The notes under the pieces are model-generated. The model saw only the letters and a list, made by a program, of their open reading frames with translations, did no database searches and was not told the origin of the DNA. A DNA stretch of 64,000 bases from positions 25,409,814-25,473,813 of the forward strand of contig JAKSZU010000012.1 in assembly GCA_026018925.1 (NCBI GenBank). The letters run 5' to 3'. The translations under genes and the position numbers were made by a program. Position 1 is the first letter of the stretch. Each line of letters opens with the position of its first letter. Positions 1 through 10,376 of this stretch are shown here, piece after piece. Source of the stretch: Tupaia tana. Its lineage: Eukaryota > Chordata > Mammalia > Scandentia > Tupaiidae.

Positions 1-609
1 CTCCATGTTACACCGTTATTCAGTGGATTTTCTGGCCACATGAAGTAAATCCCTTCTCGATGTCCACTTTTTTGCAGCTTCAAATCATTTTTGTCAATTA
101 TAATATTTCTACCTCACTTAGTGCAGACCATCAATTTTTCAAATGCTTTTCATTGCCAGTTAATTACTATGAACATTTAAAAAATTTTTCTAGTGTGTAG
201 ATTGACATTAGCAATAGCCACTTGATTCTCTTATCCTTACAGTTACCATTTACCCCGTATTTCTCAAGAGTCTGATGCATTAAGCCACCCTCCTGTGTTC
301 TTCTGCATAATTATATTATCCCAGTTTACCAGTGGCTTCCCGAGCTCCACCTCGTCAGTAATGGGGTCTTCATTGTCAGTGAGATGTGAGCAATTCAGCC
401 CCAAGGCCCATCCTAGCATCTGCCTTTTCAAAGCACTTTTGGCACTAACAATCACAGGTTGGTTTACCCAGGGCCTTAAGATGGAGATTCACTTGCAGTT
501 TATTAGCACTTACTCTTGGAAAGGCCATCTGCAAAGAAATGGGAGAATTAGGACTGAGCAGAGGGAGAGGATGATGCATTCTCTACGGAGGCTATATAGC
601 CAACAGTCC
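1..609. other. Stretch without recognised gene
   Basis: I see no splice-bounded coding exon, RNA gene or familiar repeat here. The short open frames lack codon bias and family signatures. Confidence 0.5.
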
Positions 610-696
610 CTACAGCAAATTTTTTAATTTTTTTTTATTTATTTTTATTTTTTTTATTTTTTTTTTCCCCTTTATTTTCTTTCTACAGCAAATTTT
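610..696 (-). repeat. Orphan poly(A)-tail insertion with TSD
   Basis: The 14-mer ctacagcaaatttt occurs at 610-623 and again at 683-696. Between the copies lie 59 bases that are almost all T with a few A and C. This is what remains when a minus-strand retroposon is truncated down to its A-rich tail. There is no SINE or LINE body left to assign a family. Confidence 0.65.
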
Positions 697-954
697 GAAG
701 TGGAGTTACTTTTCAGAGGCTAAGCTGGGGCAAGAGGGCTGGGTCTTTATTCTCCTCCAAATTGATTGGTCACAGGATATGGGCTTCCCCCAAAAGGGGA
801 TGAGACCTTGGATGATGCCATCCTCATAAGTGGAGGTCTCTGTAGAGGCCGACAGTCGCAGGCTATATTCCAGCAGCACTCACCGTAGCTGGGGAAATAA
901 GCCCATTTCCTGAAAGGTAATCTGGGTGGCACTCAGTGTCTGCCATGCTGTTCT

Positions 955-1206
955 TTTTATCCTCCAGAGGGCACATGCACTCACCAGAGAGAGACAGAGA
1001 CAGAGAGAGTGAGAAGGATAGAGCACTTACCAATGGGGTGTGGTCATGCCACAATCCCTTCTCCATTTCTCCATCCTGTCCAGATTTTGGGTATGCACAC
1101 ACATGCACATAGTATGTTTTTCAAGCTGCCTGAGGCCAAGGTTCAAACCATGGTTGGTCATGTGGGATCTGGCTTGCTTGATCACTAGGCTGTGGGCTGG
1201 ACCAAC
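955..1206 (-). mobile_element. SINE-O copy, antisense
   Basis: Read on the minus strand this shows the tRNA-like head (A box near 1190, B box near 1150), the GCTTGAAAAACATACT linker, the CAGGATGGAGAA body and a CT tract ending at the left. The divergence is typical of the older family. Confidence 0.8.
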
Positions 1207-1864
1207 CACACTCTTATGCTCAGTGTCTTCCTTAGGAAAGGGCACAGATATAACCTGGGTGTCTTGGAGGGCCAATGAGTCATGATGAACAGGGTTTTGG
1301 AGGGCTGGTCGTGAGCGTGGTGAGGACAAATTTATTCTTGACTTTCTCTGGGTTTTAGAATCTCTGAAACCTCCTGTGGAGGCGTCCAGGCTACTAGACA
1401 ATAAGTAGAACTTGGAGAAAAAGGAGCTGATGTTTAAAGATCTAAGGTTCATGCAGCTGATGTTTAAAGATCTAAGGTTCATGCACCATGACAAATTGGG
1501 TGACAGGCTTAGAGAGTGATTGGCTCAGGGCTTAAATGGTCTGTCTGGTTGGGCCAGATAATTTCTATTGAATCTGGGCGATTTTATTGGACATCCACAT
1601 AAGGTGCCTGTGTTCCCCGTGTCATTGTCCATTGTGTACAAATTCTTTGCAGATGACTTGCCAACTGGTCAGCTGCCCATAAAACTGCAAATTAAATTCA
1701 TAATTCCAATGCCAGCAGACTGGTGGGGAAAGGTCTCCCTCTTGTGGAATTTTTAGGGAGTACCAGAGAGCAAGAAATTTATAATTTTAAAGGCATAGAC
1801 CCAGAAGAAATTTTGTTTGGACAGAGAATTCCAGGGCAATGTGTACAGAACCCCCAGTAGTACG
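1207..1864. other. Stretch without recognised gene
   Basis: Apart from the perfect tandem duplication at 1425-1484 I recognise nothing here. Confidence 0.45.
1425..1484. repeat. Perfect 30-bp tandem duplication
   Basis: Two exact head-to-tail copies, 1425-1454 and 1455-1484, each beginning agctgatgtttaaagatc and ending ggttcatgc. No mismatch separates them, so the duplication is recent. Confidence 0.95.
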
Positions 1865-2090
1865 AGCTGTGGTTAAAGGGAGCTTTGGATTCAGGCTACC
1901 TAGATTAGAACTCTGGTTCTGCCACCCATTAGTTGTATGATCCTGGACAAAGCACATTATCTTCTGAGCTTCAATTTCCTCTTGTGTGTCATGAAGATAA
2001 TAAATAGTATAAGGTTGTGGGAATTCAATGAGCTAGAGCGTGCTCAGAGCAACATATAGGGCAGGGTAATCTTTTAGTATCTGATGCTAC
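1865..2090 (+). repeat. MIR SINE fossil
   Basis: The order of landmarks is that of MIR: an A-G-rich lead with CTGGTTCTGCCACC, then TTAGTTGTATGATCCTGGAC, a CTTCAATTTCCTC stretch, and an A-rich part followed by GAATTCAATGAG. This is an ancient element shared by mammals and it is diverged. Confidence 0.75.
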
Positions 2091-2204
2091 CTCTTGAAGT
2101 TGCAGTTATATTTCCTCACTAACCATAGAGTGTCTACCATTGTCTTTCACATCGTAGATGCTAGATCTGTAGTGATTGTCACTGAGTTAATAAAACCCAG
2201 CTTA

Positions 2205-2462
2205 GGCCAGCAGGAGGGGTGGTGGTTAAGGTGGTTAAGGATCCCACAAGGCCAGTTCTGCAGTTTGAATCCTGGTGGGTTGAAAAATACGCTGGGCATA
2301 TGTGTGTGCAGGGCCAAAATTCTGAGAGGAAAATGGAGGAGAAAGGATTGCAGCATGGCCACCCCTGCTGGGGATGGCCATCCTCTCTCCCTTGCTGTCT
2401 CTTTCTGTCTCTCTTTGGAGAGCACACACACCCTATAACAAAAATCTAGGAAAAAAAAAAAT
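2205..2462 (+). mobile_element. SINE-L/O intermediate copy, sense
   Basis: The head starts near ggccagcaggaggggtgg. The linker is GGGTTGAAAAATACGCTGG, between the L and O types. The body has AAATGGAGGAGAAAGGATTG and the element ends CCTATAACAAAAATC plus poly(A). Confidence 0.8.
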
Positions 2463-2681
2463 GGCCCAGTTCCCAGATCTTCACAGACTTTCACGCCCAT
2501 CTACGTAGTCCATTGTCAGGAGAGAGAAACTATGGCCACGATGAGGTGAAGATCAAAGGAAAGAATATAGGACACTGAAAATTCCTTCTTTTCACCCTGT
2601 GGAAGGTGTCGGGAATATTTATCATTCAGAAGCTTAGCTCCTTTTTTCAGGTAATCATACATTTATTAATTCATTTATTCA

Positions 2682-2708
2682 GCACACACACACACACACA
2701 CACACACA
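2682..2708. repeat. (CA)n microsatellite
   Basis: About 13 uninterrupted CA units. They sit beside an AT-rich TTTATTAATTCATTTATTC stretch that may be the end of an old LINE. Confidence 0.9.
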
Positions 2709-2844
2709 ATGTTCTGTGACAGACCTGAATGAGAAACTGGAAATACACCTGTTAGCAGCAAAGCCCCTGCTCTTTTAGGAGTTTTACCCAAATGTAATGT
2801 TTAGACAAGTAAAAAATAAAAGCTATATATAGTACAAGATCCTA

Positions 2845-3257
2845 GTTGCAATATTAAGACTAAAATAGCCAAAATTAGAAACAATATCAATATCCAACTC
2901 GAGCTGTTAATATTTCTTAAAATCTTTAGAAATTTTTTTTTTTAGGTTTTTGCCATAGAGCACATGTGCTCACCAGAGAAGAGAGACAGAGACAGGGAAA
3001 GTGAGAACTCACCCCTCCTCCCCCAGGGAGGATGGCCATGTCACAGTTTCTTCTCAGTTCTCCTCTCGAGATTTTGGGCATACACACCCATGTGCCTGGC
3101 ATGATTTTCAAACCACCGGGTCCAGGACTTGAACTGCTGTCAGCCACATGGGAATCCAGCTTCCTTAACCACCATGCCACCTGTTGGCTCTATTTCTTAA
3201 ATTTTAACACGTTCTTCCATTTCCAAATTTAATATATGCTAAAATTGATATTAAATG
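2845..3257. repeat. Interspersed repeat copy 1, split by SINE
   Basis: The flanks 2845-2930 and 3195-3257 together match 5335-5470: both share the order GTTGCA-ATT, CAATATCCAA, TATTTCTT-AATTTTAA, CTTC-ATTTC and ATGCT-AAATTG. A SINE at 2935-3193 interrupts this copy. I do not know the family. Confidence 0.6.
2935..3193 (-). mobile_element. SINE-L copy, antisense
   Basis: Poly(T) at the left is followed by TTTTGCCATAGAGCACATGTGCTCACC, the GGAGGATGGCCATG segment and a B box complement near 3130. The head end CCACCTGTTGGCTC lies at 3193. The host repeat resumes on both sides with a similar tatttcttaaa, a probable TSD. Confidence 0.85.
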
Positions 3258-3314
3258 TCACTTACAGCTGTCAAATAGAATAGTTTAAAAAATATATGAA
3301 GCATGAATCTTGGG

Positions 3315-3493
3315 ATCCATAAATTAGCTTTTATTGGAACAACCACCCTCATTCATTAATGTATCATCTGCAGGTGCTTTCACTCCAGAATTGCAGTTGA
3401 GTAGCTGAAGCAGTGATGGTATGACCCTCAAAGCTTAAAGCATTCGTAATGTAGCCCTTCACAGGAAAAGTTGGCTGACTCCTGTTCTAGACA
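3315..3493 (-). repeat. MER5-type hAT (Charlie) fossil
   Basis: Landmarks on the minus strand are the MER5-like ends CAGGAGTCAGCCAACTTTTCC, then AGGCTTTGAGGGTCATACC, GAGTAGCTGAAGC in complement and a TTTATTG stretch near 3330. It is a non-autonomous DNA transposon of placental age. Confidence 0.75.
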
Positions 3494-3565
3494 GGGCTCA
3501 TTGCCACATAGCCACATTATCTTGAGGAAAATTAAGATTGTCCTAGTAGTAAGAATGCAAATAAA

Positions 3566-3803
3566 GGAACCAGAAGGTGACATGGTGGTTAAGGTGCTGG
3601 ACTCCCACGTGGTCGATGTGGTTCAAATCCTGGACCCAGTGGCTTGAAACTCACACCGGGCATATGTGCATGTGTGTCCAAAATCCTGAGAGGAGAACAG
3701 AGGAGAAAGGACTTCAGTGTGGCCATTCCCCATGGGGAGTGATTTCTCGCTTTCTGTCTCTTAGTCTCTTTATGTTTTTCTGGTGAGCACACATGCGCTA
3801 CAG

Positions 3804-3836
<33 letters not shown>

Positions 3837-3861
3837 CTCAAAAAAAAAAAAAAAAAAAAAA
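3566..3861 (+). mobile_element. SINE-L copy, sense, long poly(A)
   Basis: Full head and body are present, ending near GCGCTACAG with two poly(A) runs (3805-3832 and 3840-3863) split by tctctc. Flanks aagaatgca (3551-3559) and aagaatgta (3863-3871) look like the TSD. Confidence 0.9.
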
Positions 3862-3890
3862 AAGAATGTAGATAGAAGTAAATGAATGCA

Positions 3891-3988
3891 GGGAGCCAGC
3901 AGGTGACATGGTGGTTAAGGGCAAGGGCAAGGGCACTGGACTCCCCTGTGGCCAACCGTGGTTTGAGTCCCAGACCTGGCGGCTTGCT

Positions 3989-4034
<46 letters not shown>

Positions 4035-4118
4035 TGCTCTGACCCTCTCTGGTCAAATTAAAATATAAATAAATGAATGAATAAATAAAGTTAAATAAAA
4101 TAATTATTTTCAAGAAAA
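3891..4118 (+). mobile_element. SINE-S copy with perfect 17-bp TSD
   Basis: The TSD agaagtaaatgaatgca is exact at 3874-3890 and 4119-4135, which fixes both ends of this family. The head carries a short gggcaa tandem expansion. The CT tract at about 3990-4029 is long, and the tail is LTR-free AATAAATGAATAAAT-type A-rich DNA. This is the best reference copy of SINE-S in the window. Confidence 0.95.
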
Positions 4119-4164
4119 AGAAGTAAATGAATGCAAGTAGACGCCAAGGGCTATGTTTAGAGTG

Positions 4165-4167
<3 letters not shown>

Positions 4168-4197
<30 letters not shown>
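4168..4197. repeat. (GT)n microsatellite
   Basis: About 15 uninterrupted GT units. Confidence 0.95.
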
Positions 4198-5334
4198 TAG
4201 GTGTATGTTTCCTTCCAGACAAGTTTTTGGAAATTAAAAGGGAAGAAGATCAGGGTGTAGCATCTGTGTCACTACAACAGCTGAGAACAGAACAGGGATG
4301 AACAGGTACTGCAATCCTCCACTGCCCCCACCATCCTGTCCTGAAGAAACTAGGACCCTGGGGCCTTGTGAAGGCCTAGGAGTGGTGGTGATGTGGTGGG
4401 TTGCTGGTCTGGAGTGAGAGGAAGTGACTGTTAATGTCAAGATGACTGAACAGCTGGCCCTGCCCATTAGCCAACATGAGGAAGGCCCACAGAAGCCGCC
4501 CCCTTGCAGATCTGCTGTCATCAGTCCCAGGAACTGATCCCATGGATCTCTTGACAGATGATCTTGTGATCATTCCCAGCAGGAGGGATCCATCGTCAGC
4601 TGCCTATTCTTCTCTGGGATGAAAGTCACCTGTCTCTGTCCTGAGACATTGCTGCACCCTGATCACATGGTACCCTGTGGGCACTCCACTTAAAATGACT
4701 CAAGGTACTTGCAAGCTTCAGTGAACCAGACAGTCAGGTCTTCAGCACACAGGAAGGGAACTCTCCGCCCTGTACTTTGGTGTTCTGGACAAGGGCAAGG
4801 TAGTCCTGAAATATAGAGGGTTTTACATTTCTTGTCATCTATATTCTCCGAAGGAGCTAAACTTTGGTGGCACATGTCAGCCCCCAAACAGGAATTAAAC
4901 CAGAAAACCAGTACATGTGGTTATGTGTACATGTTCCTGTGTGCCTGAGTGTGTAGGCCGTATGGGTGGGTGGGCCGGCCGCTGCCCCTGCTTGGATGGC
5001 TCTCTGACCTCACAGTATATATCCAGTCTGCCTTCGTTCATTTTCCTCCCTGTTTATCCTTCCTGGCTTCCAGTTCACTTAAAATCATATTCTATAATCT
5101 AACAGCACAGTGACTCCCTCACAGGTACCCTCAGCTCCTGTGCTGCTTGGTTCTGGTATTTCCTCTGGCTGAACTCCAGTCTCCAATGATTCCAATCACT
5201 TCCCTCTTCTACTCCTGAAACTGAAGAGCTGAAATTGTTACAGAAAATTCTGTAGATGGGAAATGTGCGATGATGGTCCCGACATGGACCCTGAGCACTG
5301 CTTGGTAATTTGTGTGTGTGTGTTTCTAGTTGCA
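4198..5334. other. Stretch without recognised gene
   Basis: No gene or confident repeat was recognised. Open frames here are short and lack family motifs. Confidence 0.45.
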
Positions 5335-5470
5335 GCATTGAAAAAATAATATCCCTAATTATAAACATCAATATCCAATTTGGGCAGCTTGTAATGTATT
5401 TCTTGAATTTTAAGACACTCTTCTATTTCTGATTTAAATGTATGCTGAAATTGGTACTAATCGGTCTTTT
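5335..5470. repeat. Interspersed repeat copy 2
   Basis: Uninterrupted partner of the repeat at 2845-3257, in the same orientation and about 2.4 kb away. Shared anchors are gttgca near the start, caatatccaa in the middle and a closing atgctgaaattggtac. Confidence 0.6.
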
Positions 5471-5664
5471 TCTAGAGTAACTGTTCTATAACTTCGTAGA
5501 TCTTTTCTTCGTTCTCATTCCTCCATCTCCACAGCATCCTCTCTCATTTAATAGTTTTGTCTTCTATTTTACAAACAAGTTAGGAGTCACCCAGACAAAA
5601 ATTCCTTTATATTTGTTATTAAAAATTAAATTAAAAACCTACTTGCATCTGTAGCCAGACCCCC

Positions 5665-5830
5665 TTTCTCCTTCTGTTATATCCTAACAGCAGTAGTAAA
5701 CTTCATAACACAATATGATACGTGTCTAGCCCTACCTCATTTTACAGATGAAACACAGGCACAGAGAGGTTAAGTAACTTGCACAAGATCACACAGCTAG
5801 CAAGTGAAGGAGCCCAGTTCCCAATAGAGA
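5665..5830 (-). repeat. MIR SINE fossil
   Basis: Contains the complement of the MIR core: CATTTTACAGATGAAACACAGG, CAGAGAGGTTAAGTAACTTG and TCACACAGCTAGCAAGTG are adjacent and in the right order. Confidence 0.85.
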
Positions 5831-6474
5831 AAGTAATCCTCCATCTAGAAAAGCTAATACTTTTATAATGTCCACTGTCCCCTTCATTCTACTCAGGGAT
5901 TATACTGTATTAATTATCTCCCCTCTCAGAGCATTATGTTCTTCAATGAGTGATGACAAACTGAAATCAATGGCAGCTTTAAACAAAGTAGCATTCTTCC
6001 TGGACATAAACATAGCCCAGCCAGGACTTACACAACAGCAATATGATCACCAGGGGCTCAGGCTGCCTTTCCCTTGCCTGCCCTCCTCAAGACATGGCTG
6101 TCACCTTGTGTCTCATGCTCCAGACATCACCTCTACACTCTGCCAGCAGGAAGAAGGGAAAGACAGGGGAAGGGCCAGGCCTTTCCCTGTGAGGACACTT
6201 TCCAGAAGTTGTATGCCATGTTTTCAGGTTTACTTCCATAGCTAGAACTTGGTCACCTTATTCCACAGAACTGCAAGGGAGGTGGAGAAATGTCATTTTT
6301 GTCCCAGAAGGCCATGTACCCAGCTAACATTCACAGATCCTTCTACCGTCGACGATGGGAGAACAGTTACTAAAGGACAGTAAGCCCCAGGCGTGCTCTT
6401 CCTCTGACATTTTCCATCAATCCTACTCAATTTGAAAATCCAATCAGGACTCCATTTTCAAAAATCTAAATGAG
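5831..6474. other. Stretch without recognised gene
   Basis: A 125-residue open frame at 5868-6245 has no recognisable domain and no flanking splice sites that would make an exon convincing. I treat it as chance. Confidence 0.45.
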
Positions 6475-6476
6475 TT

Positions 6477-6706
6477 GGGCTGGCCCTATAGCTTAGTAGT
6501 TAAGGGAGTTGATTCTTACATGGCTGACCATAGTTCAGATCCTGGCCCTGGAAGCTTGAAAAACCTGCTGGGTCAGTGGTGTGTATGACCAAAATTCCAA
6601 CAGGATGGACATTTAGGGGTTCTCTCTCTCTCTCTCTTTCTCTCCTCTCTCTAGTGAGTGCACCTACCCTCTGACATAAAAAATAAAAATAAAAAGCAAA
6701 CAAAAA
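6477..6706 (+). mobile_element. SINE-O copy, sense
   Basis: The head GGCTGGCCCTATAGCTTAG is followed by the linker GCTTGAAAAACCTGCTGGG, a shortened body and a CT tract. Flanks ctaaatgagt and ccaaatgagt are a probable TSD. Confidence 0.85.
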
Positions 6707-7394
6707 GACACCCAAATGAGTCAAACCAATACAAAACCAAGGTAGCCTCTCTCTGGGCCTAACCTGATCTCATTCACCATCCGTTTCTCGGGAGAAATTC
6801 TCCCACATACTGTCTCCGTTTCCTCACCTATTTGTCTTTTTGACCCCTTTCCAGTTTACCAAAGTGGCCATGGCACCTATGACTTCCTCATTAACGTATT
6901 TAAAGGACATTTTTCAGGATCCCTCTTCTGGATCTGTTAGCAGAATTGGACACATTACTCTGTCTTTAATAACACTCTCTTCTCCTGGCTTCTCTGACTC
7001 CTCAGCCTTAGATTTTTTTCTGTTTCTTTCCTGCTTCCTTCTTTAACCGGTTGCCAGACCTTCTGACTTTGACTTCCTGTCCCGGCCTTCAGGAAGCCAG
7101 GCTATGCAGGAGGTGCTGCAATCTCAAGGTGACAGAGTTCTTAACTAGTCATCTGTTTGACCGTCCTGTGTATATCTGTGTCTTGGTTTCACAAGTCATC
7201 TACTAACCCCAGCTTAACATCAGGATCCAAGGAAAGTAATCTGGGCTGATAAGCAAAATTATAGTTCTACTTTCAGCTTCACATGGTACCAGAAACTATG
7301 GATCCCGCTTCTGACACTCCCAGAGTCTGGCCCATAGAAGTTCTGAGAATACACTGAATGTATGTGCTGGAGCTTAGATAAAAATTCAAACTAT
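6707..7394. other. Stretch without recognised gene
   Basis: Unique-looking DNA. No exon or repeat identified. Confidence 0.4.
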
Positions 7395-7653
7395 TTATTT
7401 ATTTATTTATAATTTTTTGCTGTAAGACATGTGCACTCACTAGAGAGAAAGAGAGATACAGAGGGAAATGAGAAAGCACCACCTAGGAGGAATGGCCACT
7501 CCACACTCCTTTCTCCTCCAGTCTCCTCTTGGGATTTTGGATATGCATGCACATGCATCTTGAGTGATTTTCAAGCCAACAGTGCCAGGACTCAAACCGT
7601 AAAGTCAGCCATATGGATTCCAGTGCCTTACCTTCTACACCACCTGCTGGCCC
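7395..7653 (-). mobile_element. SINE-L copy, antisense
   Basis: TTTTTTGCTGTAAGACATGTGC at the tail side, GGATTTTGGATATGCATGC in the body and the head end CACCACCTGCTGGCCC are all present, moderately diverged. Confidence 0.85.
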
Positions 7654-7675
7654 TATTTATTTATTTATTTATTTA

Positions 7676-7706
<31 letters not shown>

Positions 7707-7715
7707 TCCAGTGGT

Positions 7716-7776
<61 letters not shown>
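7654..7776. repeat. Compound microsatellite (TTTA)n(CTTA)n ... (GT)n(GA)n
   Basis: (TTTA)n runs 7654-7680, shifting to (CTTA)n up to 7706. After a short spacer (GT)n (about 7717-7747) changes directly to (GA)n (7748-7776). The GA part is the complement of the CT tract of the adjoining SINE-O. Confidence 0.9.
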
Positions 7777-7779
<3 letters not shown>

Positions 7780-7957
7780 AAAGCAGCCCCCAATGGTGTT
7801 GGTGTTCTGCAGACCCTTCTCCACTTCTCCATCCTGTTGGGATTTGGGGCACACATGCGCATATGCCCAGTATGTTTTTTGAGCTGATGAGGCTGGAACT
7901 CAAATCTGGTCAGTCATGTGGGATCTAGCTCCCTTAATCACTAGGCCCCAGAGCTGT
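7748..7957 (-). mobile_element. SINE-O copy, antisense
   Basis: The body has TCCATCCTGTTGGGATTTGG and the linker complement AGTATGTTTTTTGAGCTG. The head ends TCACTAGGCCCCAG. Its purine tail merges with the microsatellite. Confidence 0.8.
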
Positions 7958-8318
7958 CTGAGAATTCAAATGTCCTAATCTTAGTTTAGTGCTCTTTATC
8001 ACTTGTATTTACCTCACCCATGCTGAAAAGGTCCCTGGCTTTCCACTCCTGTAGGCCTCCTGCTTGGGGCAATTTTGCCTTAGACCACTCAACTGACATA
8101 AGTGACCTGTAATATATTGACTGCTGACATTTTAGCTTGGAATGGAGAGACCAACACAGATAATTTCAGCCTCTATCATTCAAAGATAAGAAACTCCAGT
8201 GTTTAAAAATATATCCCATACTGAGCCTCTGCCTTCTTAGAACCTTACTTCTCGGTATTTCCCTTGTCTTTGCTCATCTATCTTGAATTTAAGCCAAGAA
8301 GAAAGTACATTATTTTGG

Positions 8319-8562
8319 GGTCATCAGGTGGCATAGTGTTAAGGCACTGGACTCCCACATGGCCGACCATGGTTTAAGTCCTGGCCCTGGCGGCTTAAAA
8401 TTCATTCCAGGCATGTATGCGTGTGTGCCCAAAATCCCAAGAGGAGAATGGAGGAGAAGGGATTGTTATGTGGCCATCCTCCCTTTGGGGGTGATTTTTC
8501 ACTTTCTCTCTCTGTCTCTGTCTCTCTCAGGCGAGTGCATGCATCCTATAGCAAAACCACAC
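8319..8562 (+). mobile_element. SINE-L copy, sense
   Basis: Head, GGCGGCTTAAAATTCATTCC, AGAGGAGAATGGAGGAGAAG and the CCTATAGCAAAACC end are present. Flanks with gtacattatttt and gtatattatttt are a probable TSD. Confidence 0.85.
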
Positions 8563-8576
8563 AAATGAAATGTATA

Positions 8577-8705
8577 TTATTTTTGGCAACTTTCTTCTTT
8601 CTTTCTCTTCTCCTTCTTCCCACACTCTTCCTTTCTCCCTCCCTTCCTTTCTCCCTTTCTCTTTTCTCTCCCTCTTGTTCTCTCTCATTCTCTTCTTTCA
8701 TCTAT
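8577..8705. repeat. Pyrimidine-rich tract
   Basis: An impure T/C run built from ttctttct, ccttcc and ctctctc. It is low complexity with no coding value. Confidence 0.85.
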
Positions 8706-9120
8706 TTTCCCATATAACACTGCCTGAGGTGTTTCCAGTAACCGGTGATAGACTTTCTTTCACCTTTCACCTGCTTTAGAGCTCCAGCCAAAACCAGACT
8801 CCCAAATCCTGTGCCTCTCGAATACTCTTGAGATTTGCTAGGGCAGAACCCTGTAGGCCCATCCTCACTCAGGAACAGGCTGCTTTCCAAGTTCTGGTAG
8901 CTGTGCGACATGGACAGGGCAGCTGATTTTCCAGAACTTGCCAAGCTTGTCATCTCCTTTCTGCTAAAATTCTATTGATCCTTCCCATATTTCTTTGAAT
9001 GCGAAATGAGCGAGTTCTTGTTTTTATTTGCTACAGTCAGGAATGCAGTCCACACAGTCAGAGGGAGTTACGAGAGCTGGAATTGGGCCCCAGTATTTTA
9101 GTAGTTAAGAATTAGGAGAA
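8706..9120. other. Stretch without recognised gene
   Basis: Nothing recognised. Confidence 0.4.
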
Positions 9121-9121
9121 G

Positions 9122-9368
9122 GAGGAAACCAGATGGTGCCATGGTGGTGAAACGGGACACTCTGCAGGGCCAACCCACATAGGAAGGTCCTTGGTTCAAG
9201 TCTAAGACCTCCCTGAGTACACAGGGCACACACTTGCCCATGATCTGGGGCTGCTGAGGCTCGGGATGGATTATGGTGTTAAGACCCTGTAAGGGGTGTT
9301 GTCTTTCTTGCTCTTTCTCTGTCTGTCTCTTGCTCATGGAAGAAACAAATAAACTAAAAAAATTAAAG
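9122..9368 (+). mobile_element. SINE-D copy, sense
   Basis: Shows GATGGTGCCATGGTGGTGAA, a B box as GGTTCAAGTCT, then GGGCTGCTGAGGCTCGGGAT, AGACCCTGTAAGGGG, a CT tract and an A-rich end. This family is not a simple variant of SINE-L/S/O. Confidence 0.75.
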
Positions 9369-9915
9369 ACAAGGAAAAAAATGGGGCAATGGAAGGGACC
9401 AAGCCATGGTGTGGTAGTAGTGCTGTTGCAGAAAACCAGATGCTGAGGAATGGAAAGCAGTACTTGGAGCGATTAGAACTATTAATTACGCCAGCAGGTA
9501 TGGAGGAGTTAACATTCTTATTCTCCAGCCCCGACTGGGGGTGGGACATGGTCTCTTATGGGGAAATTGGAGAAGGTGAGGTCTCTTGGTGGGGACTGGG
9601 CTCAGAACCTGCCCTAAACAGCAACAAAGGGAGGAGGCAGAGAAGTAGGAAGACTAATCTATTCAAGGTACTAATCTATTCAAAGTACTAATCCAACCAA
9701 GGTTTTCAGGTTACCCTGTAGCTCCAGGGAGGGCAGAAACCTTAGACAGCTAGCAGTCTTGAGTTATTCATGAATTCAGGATCTCTCCATATCAGGAGTG
9801 GGATTTAAAGACACTTGGAGTGTTAATCACTCTGTTTACTCTTAGGCGAAGGAGGAGAAGGCAAGTTTCTAGTCATAGGAACTTAACAGTTTATAATGGA
9901 GGCGCTCCTCCAAGA
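9369..9915. other. Stretch without recognised gene
   Basis: Contains a 17-bp tandem repeat at 9653-9686 (actaatctattcaaggt, then the same with caaagt) and a partial third unit. Nothing else recognised. Confidence 0.45.
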
Positions 9916-9929
9916 TGGAGTCTCATCTG

Positions 9930-10160
9930 CGTCAGTGCAATTGGACTCAGATGGAAAAGGTCTTGGATTCACATCCAAGGGCCTTCCTGAGAATGCCGGA
10001 TGACTCAGTGCCTGTGATTGGGGACTGCTGAGACTGGGGATGGATCATGGTGTCAGAACCCTGTTGGAAGTACCTGTCTGGGGTGGCTGCATGGCCTAAT
10101 GGATAAGGCGTCTGACTTCAGAAGTTCCTATCTGTCTGTCTCTCTCATAGGAAAAAATAA
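9930..10160 (+). mobile_element. SINE-D copy, interrupted by a tRNA fragment
   Basis: The family landmarks GGGACTGCTGAGACTGGGG and AGAACCCTGTTGGAAG are clear. The expected CT tail is broken at about 10080 by a tRNA-Arg 5' fragment and resumes at 10125. A second copy of the tail (gtacctgtctgtctgtctc and onwards) stands at 10381-10418, beyond the next SINE. Confidence 0.75.
10085..10124 (+). pseudogene. tRNA-Arg 5' fragment (tailless retropseudogene)
   Basis: GGCCTAATGGATAAGGCGTC at 10093-10112 is the D-arm and start of the anticodon stem of mammalian tRNA-Arg (TCG/CCG family). The match begins at the acceptor stem and runs to the anticodon loop. Five bases of the loop region are missing, then TCAGAAG follows. 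The T arm and 3' half are absent, so it cannot be a functional tRNA. It sits inside a SINE-D tail with short similar flanks (cctgtct and atctgtct). Confidence 0.8.
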
Positions 10161-10167
10161 AAGAATA

Positions 10168-10376
10168 GGGCCAGCAGGTGGCATGGTGGTAAAGGCACTG
10201 GATTCCTATATGGCCGACTGTGGTTCGAGTCCTGGACCTGGCAGCTTGTTTTCTCACTTTCCCTTTCTCTCTCTTTGTCTCTCTTTGGTCAAATGAAAAA
10301 ATAATAATAGCAAATGGAATTAAGTTAATAAATAATTCTTTTTAAAAAAGGAAAAAAAAACAATTAAAAAAATAAT
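10168..10376 (+). mobile_element. SINE-S copy, sense
   Basis: The head GGGCCAGCAGGTGGCATGG and B box GGTTCGAGTCC lead into a CT tract, TTTGGTCAAATGAAAAAAT and a long A-rich tail. It is bracketed by two copies of a SINE-D tail sequence of roughly 30 bases (10126-10160 and 10383-10418). Confidence 0.9.
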
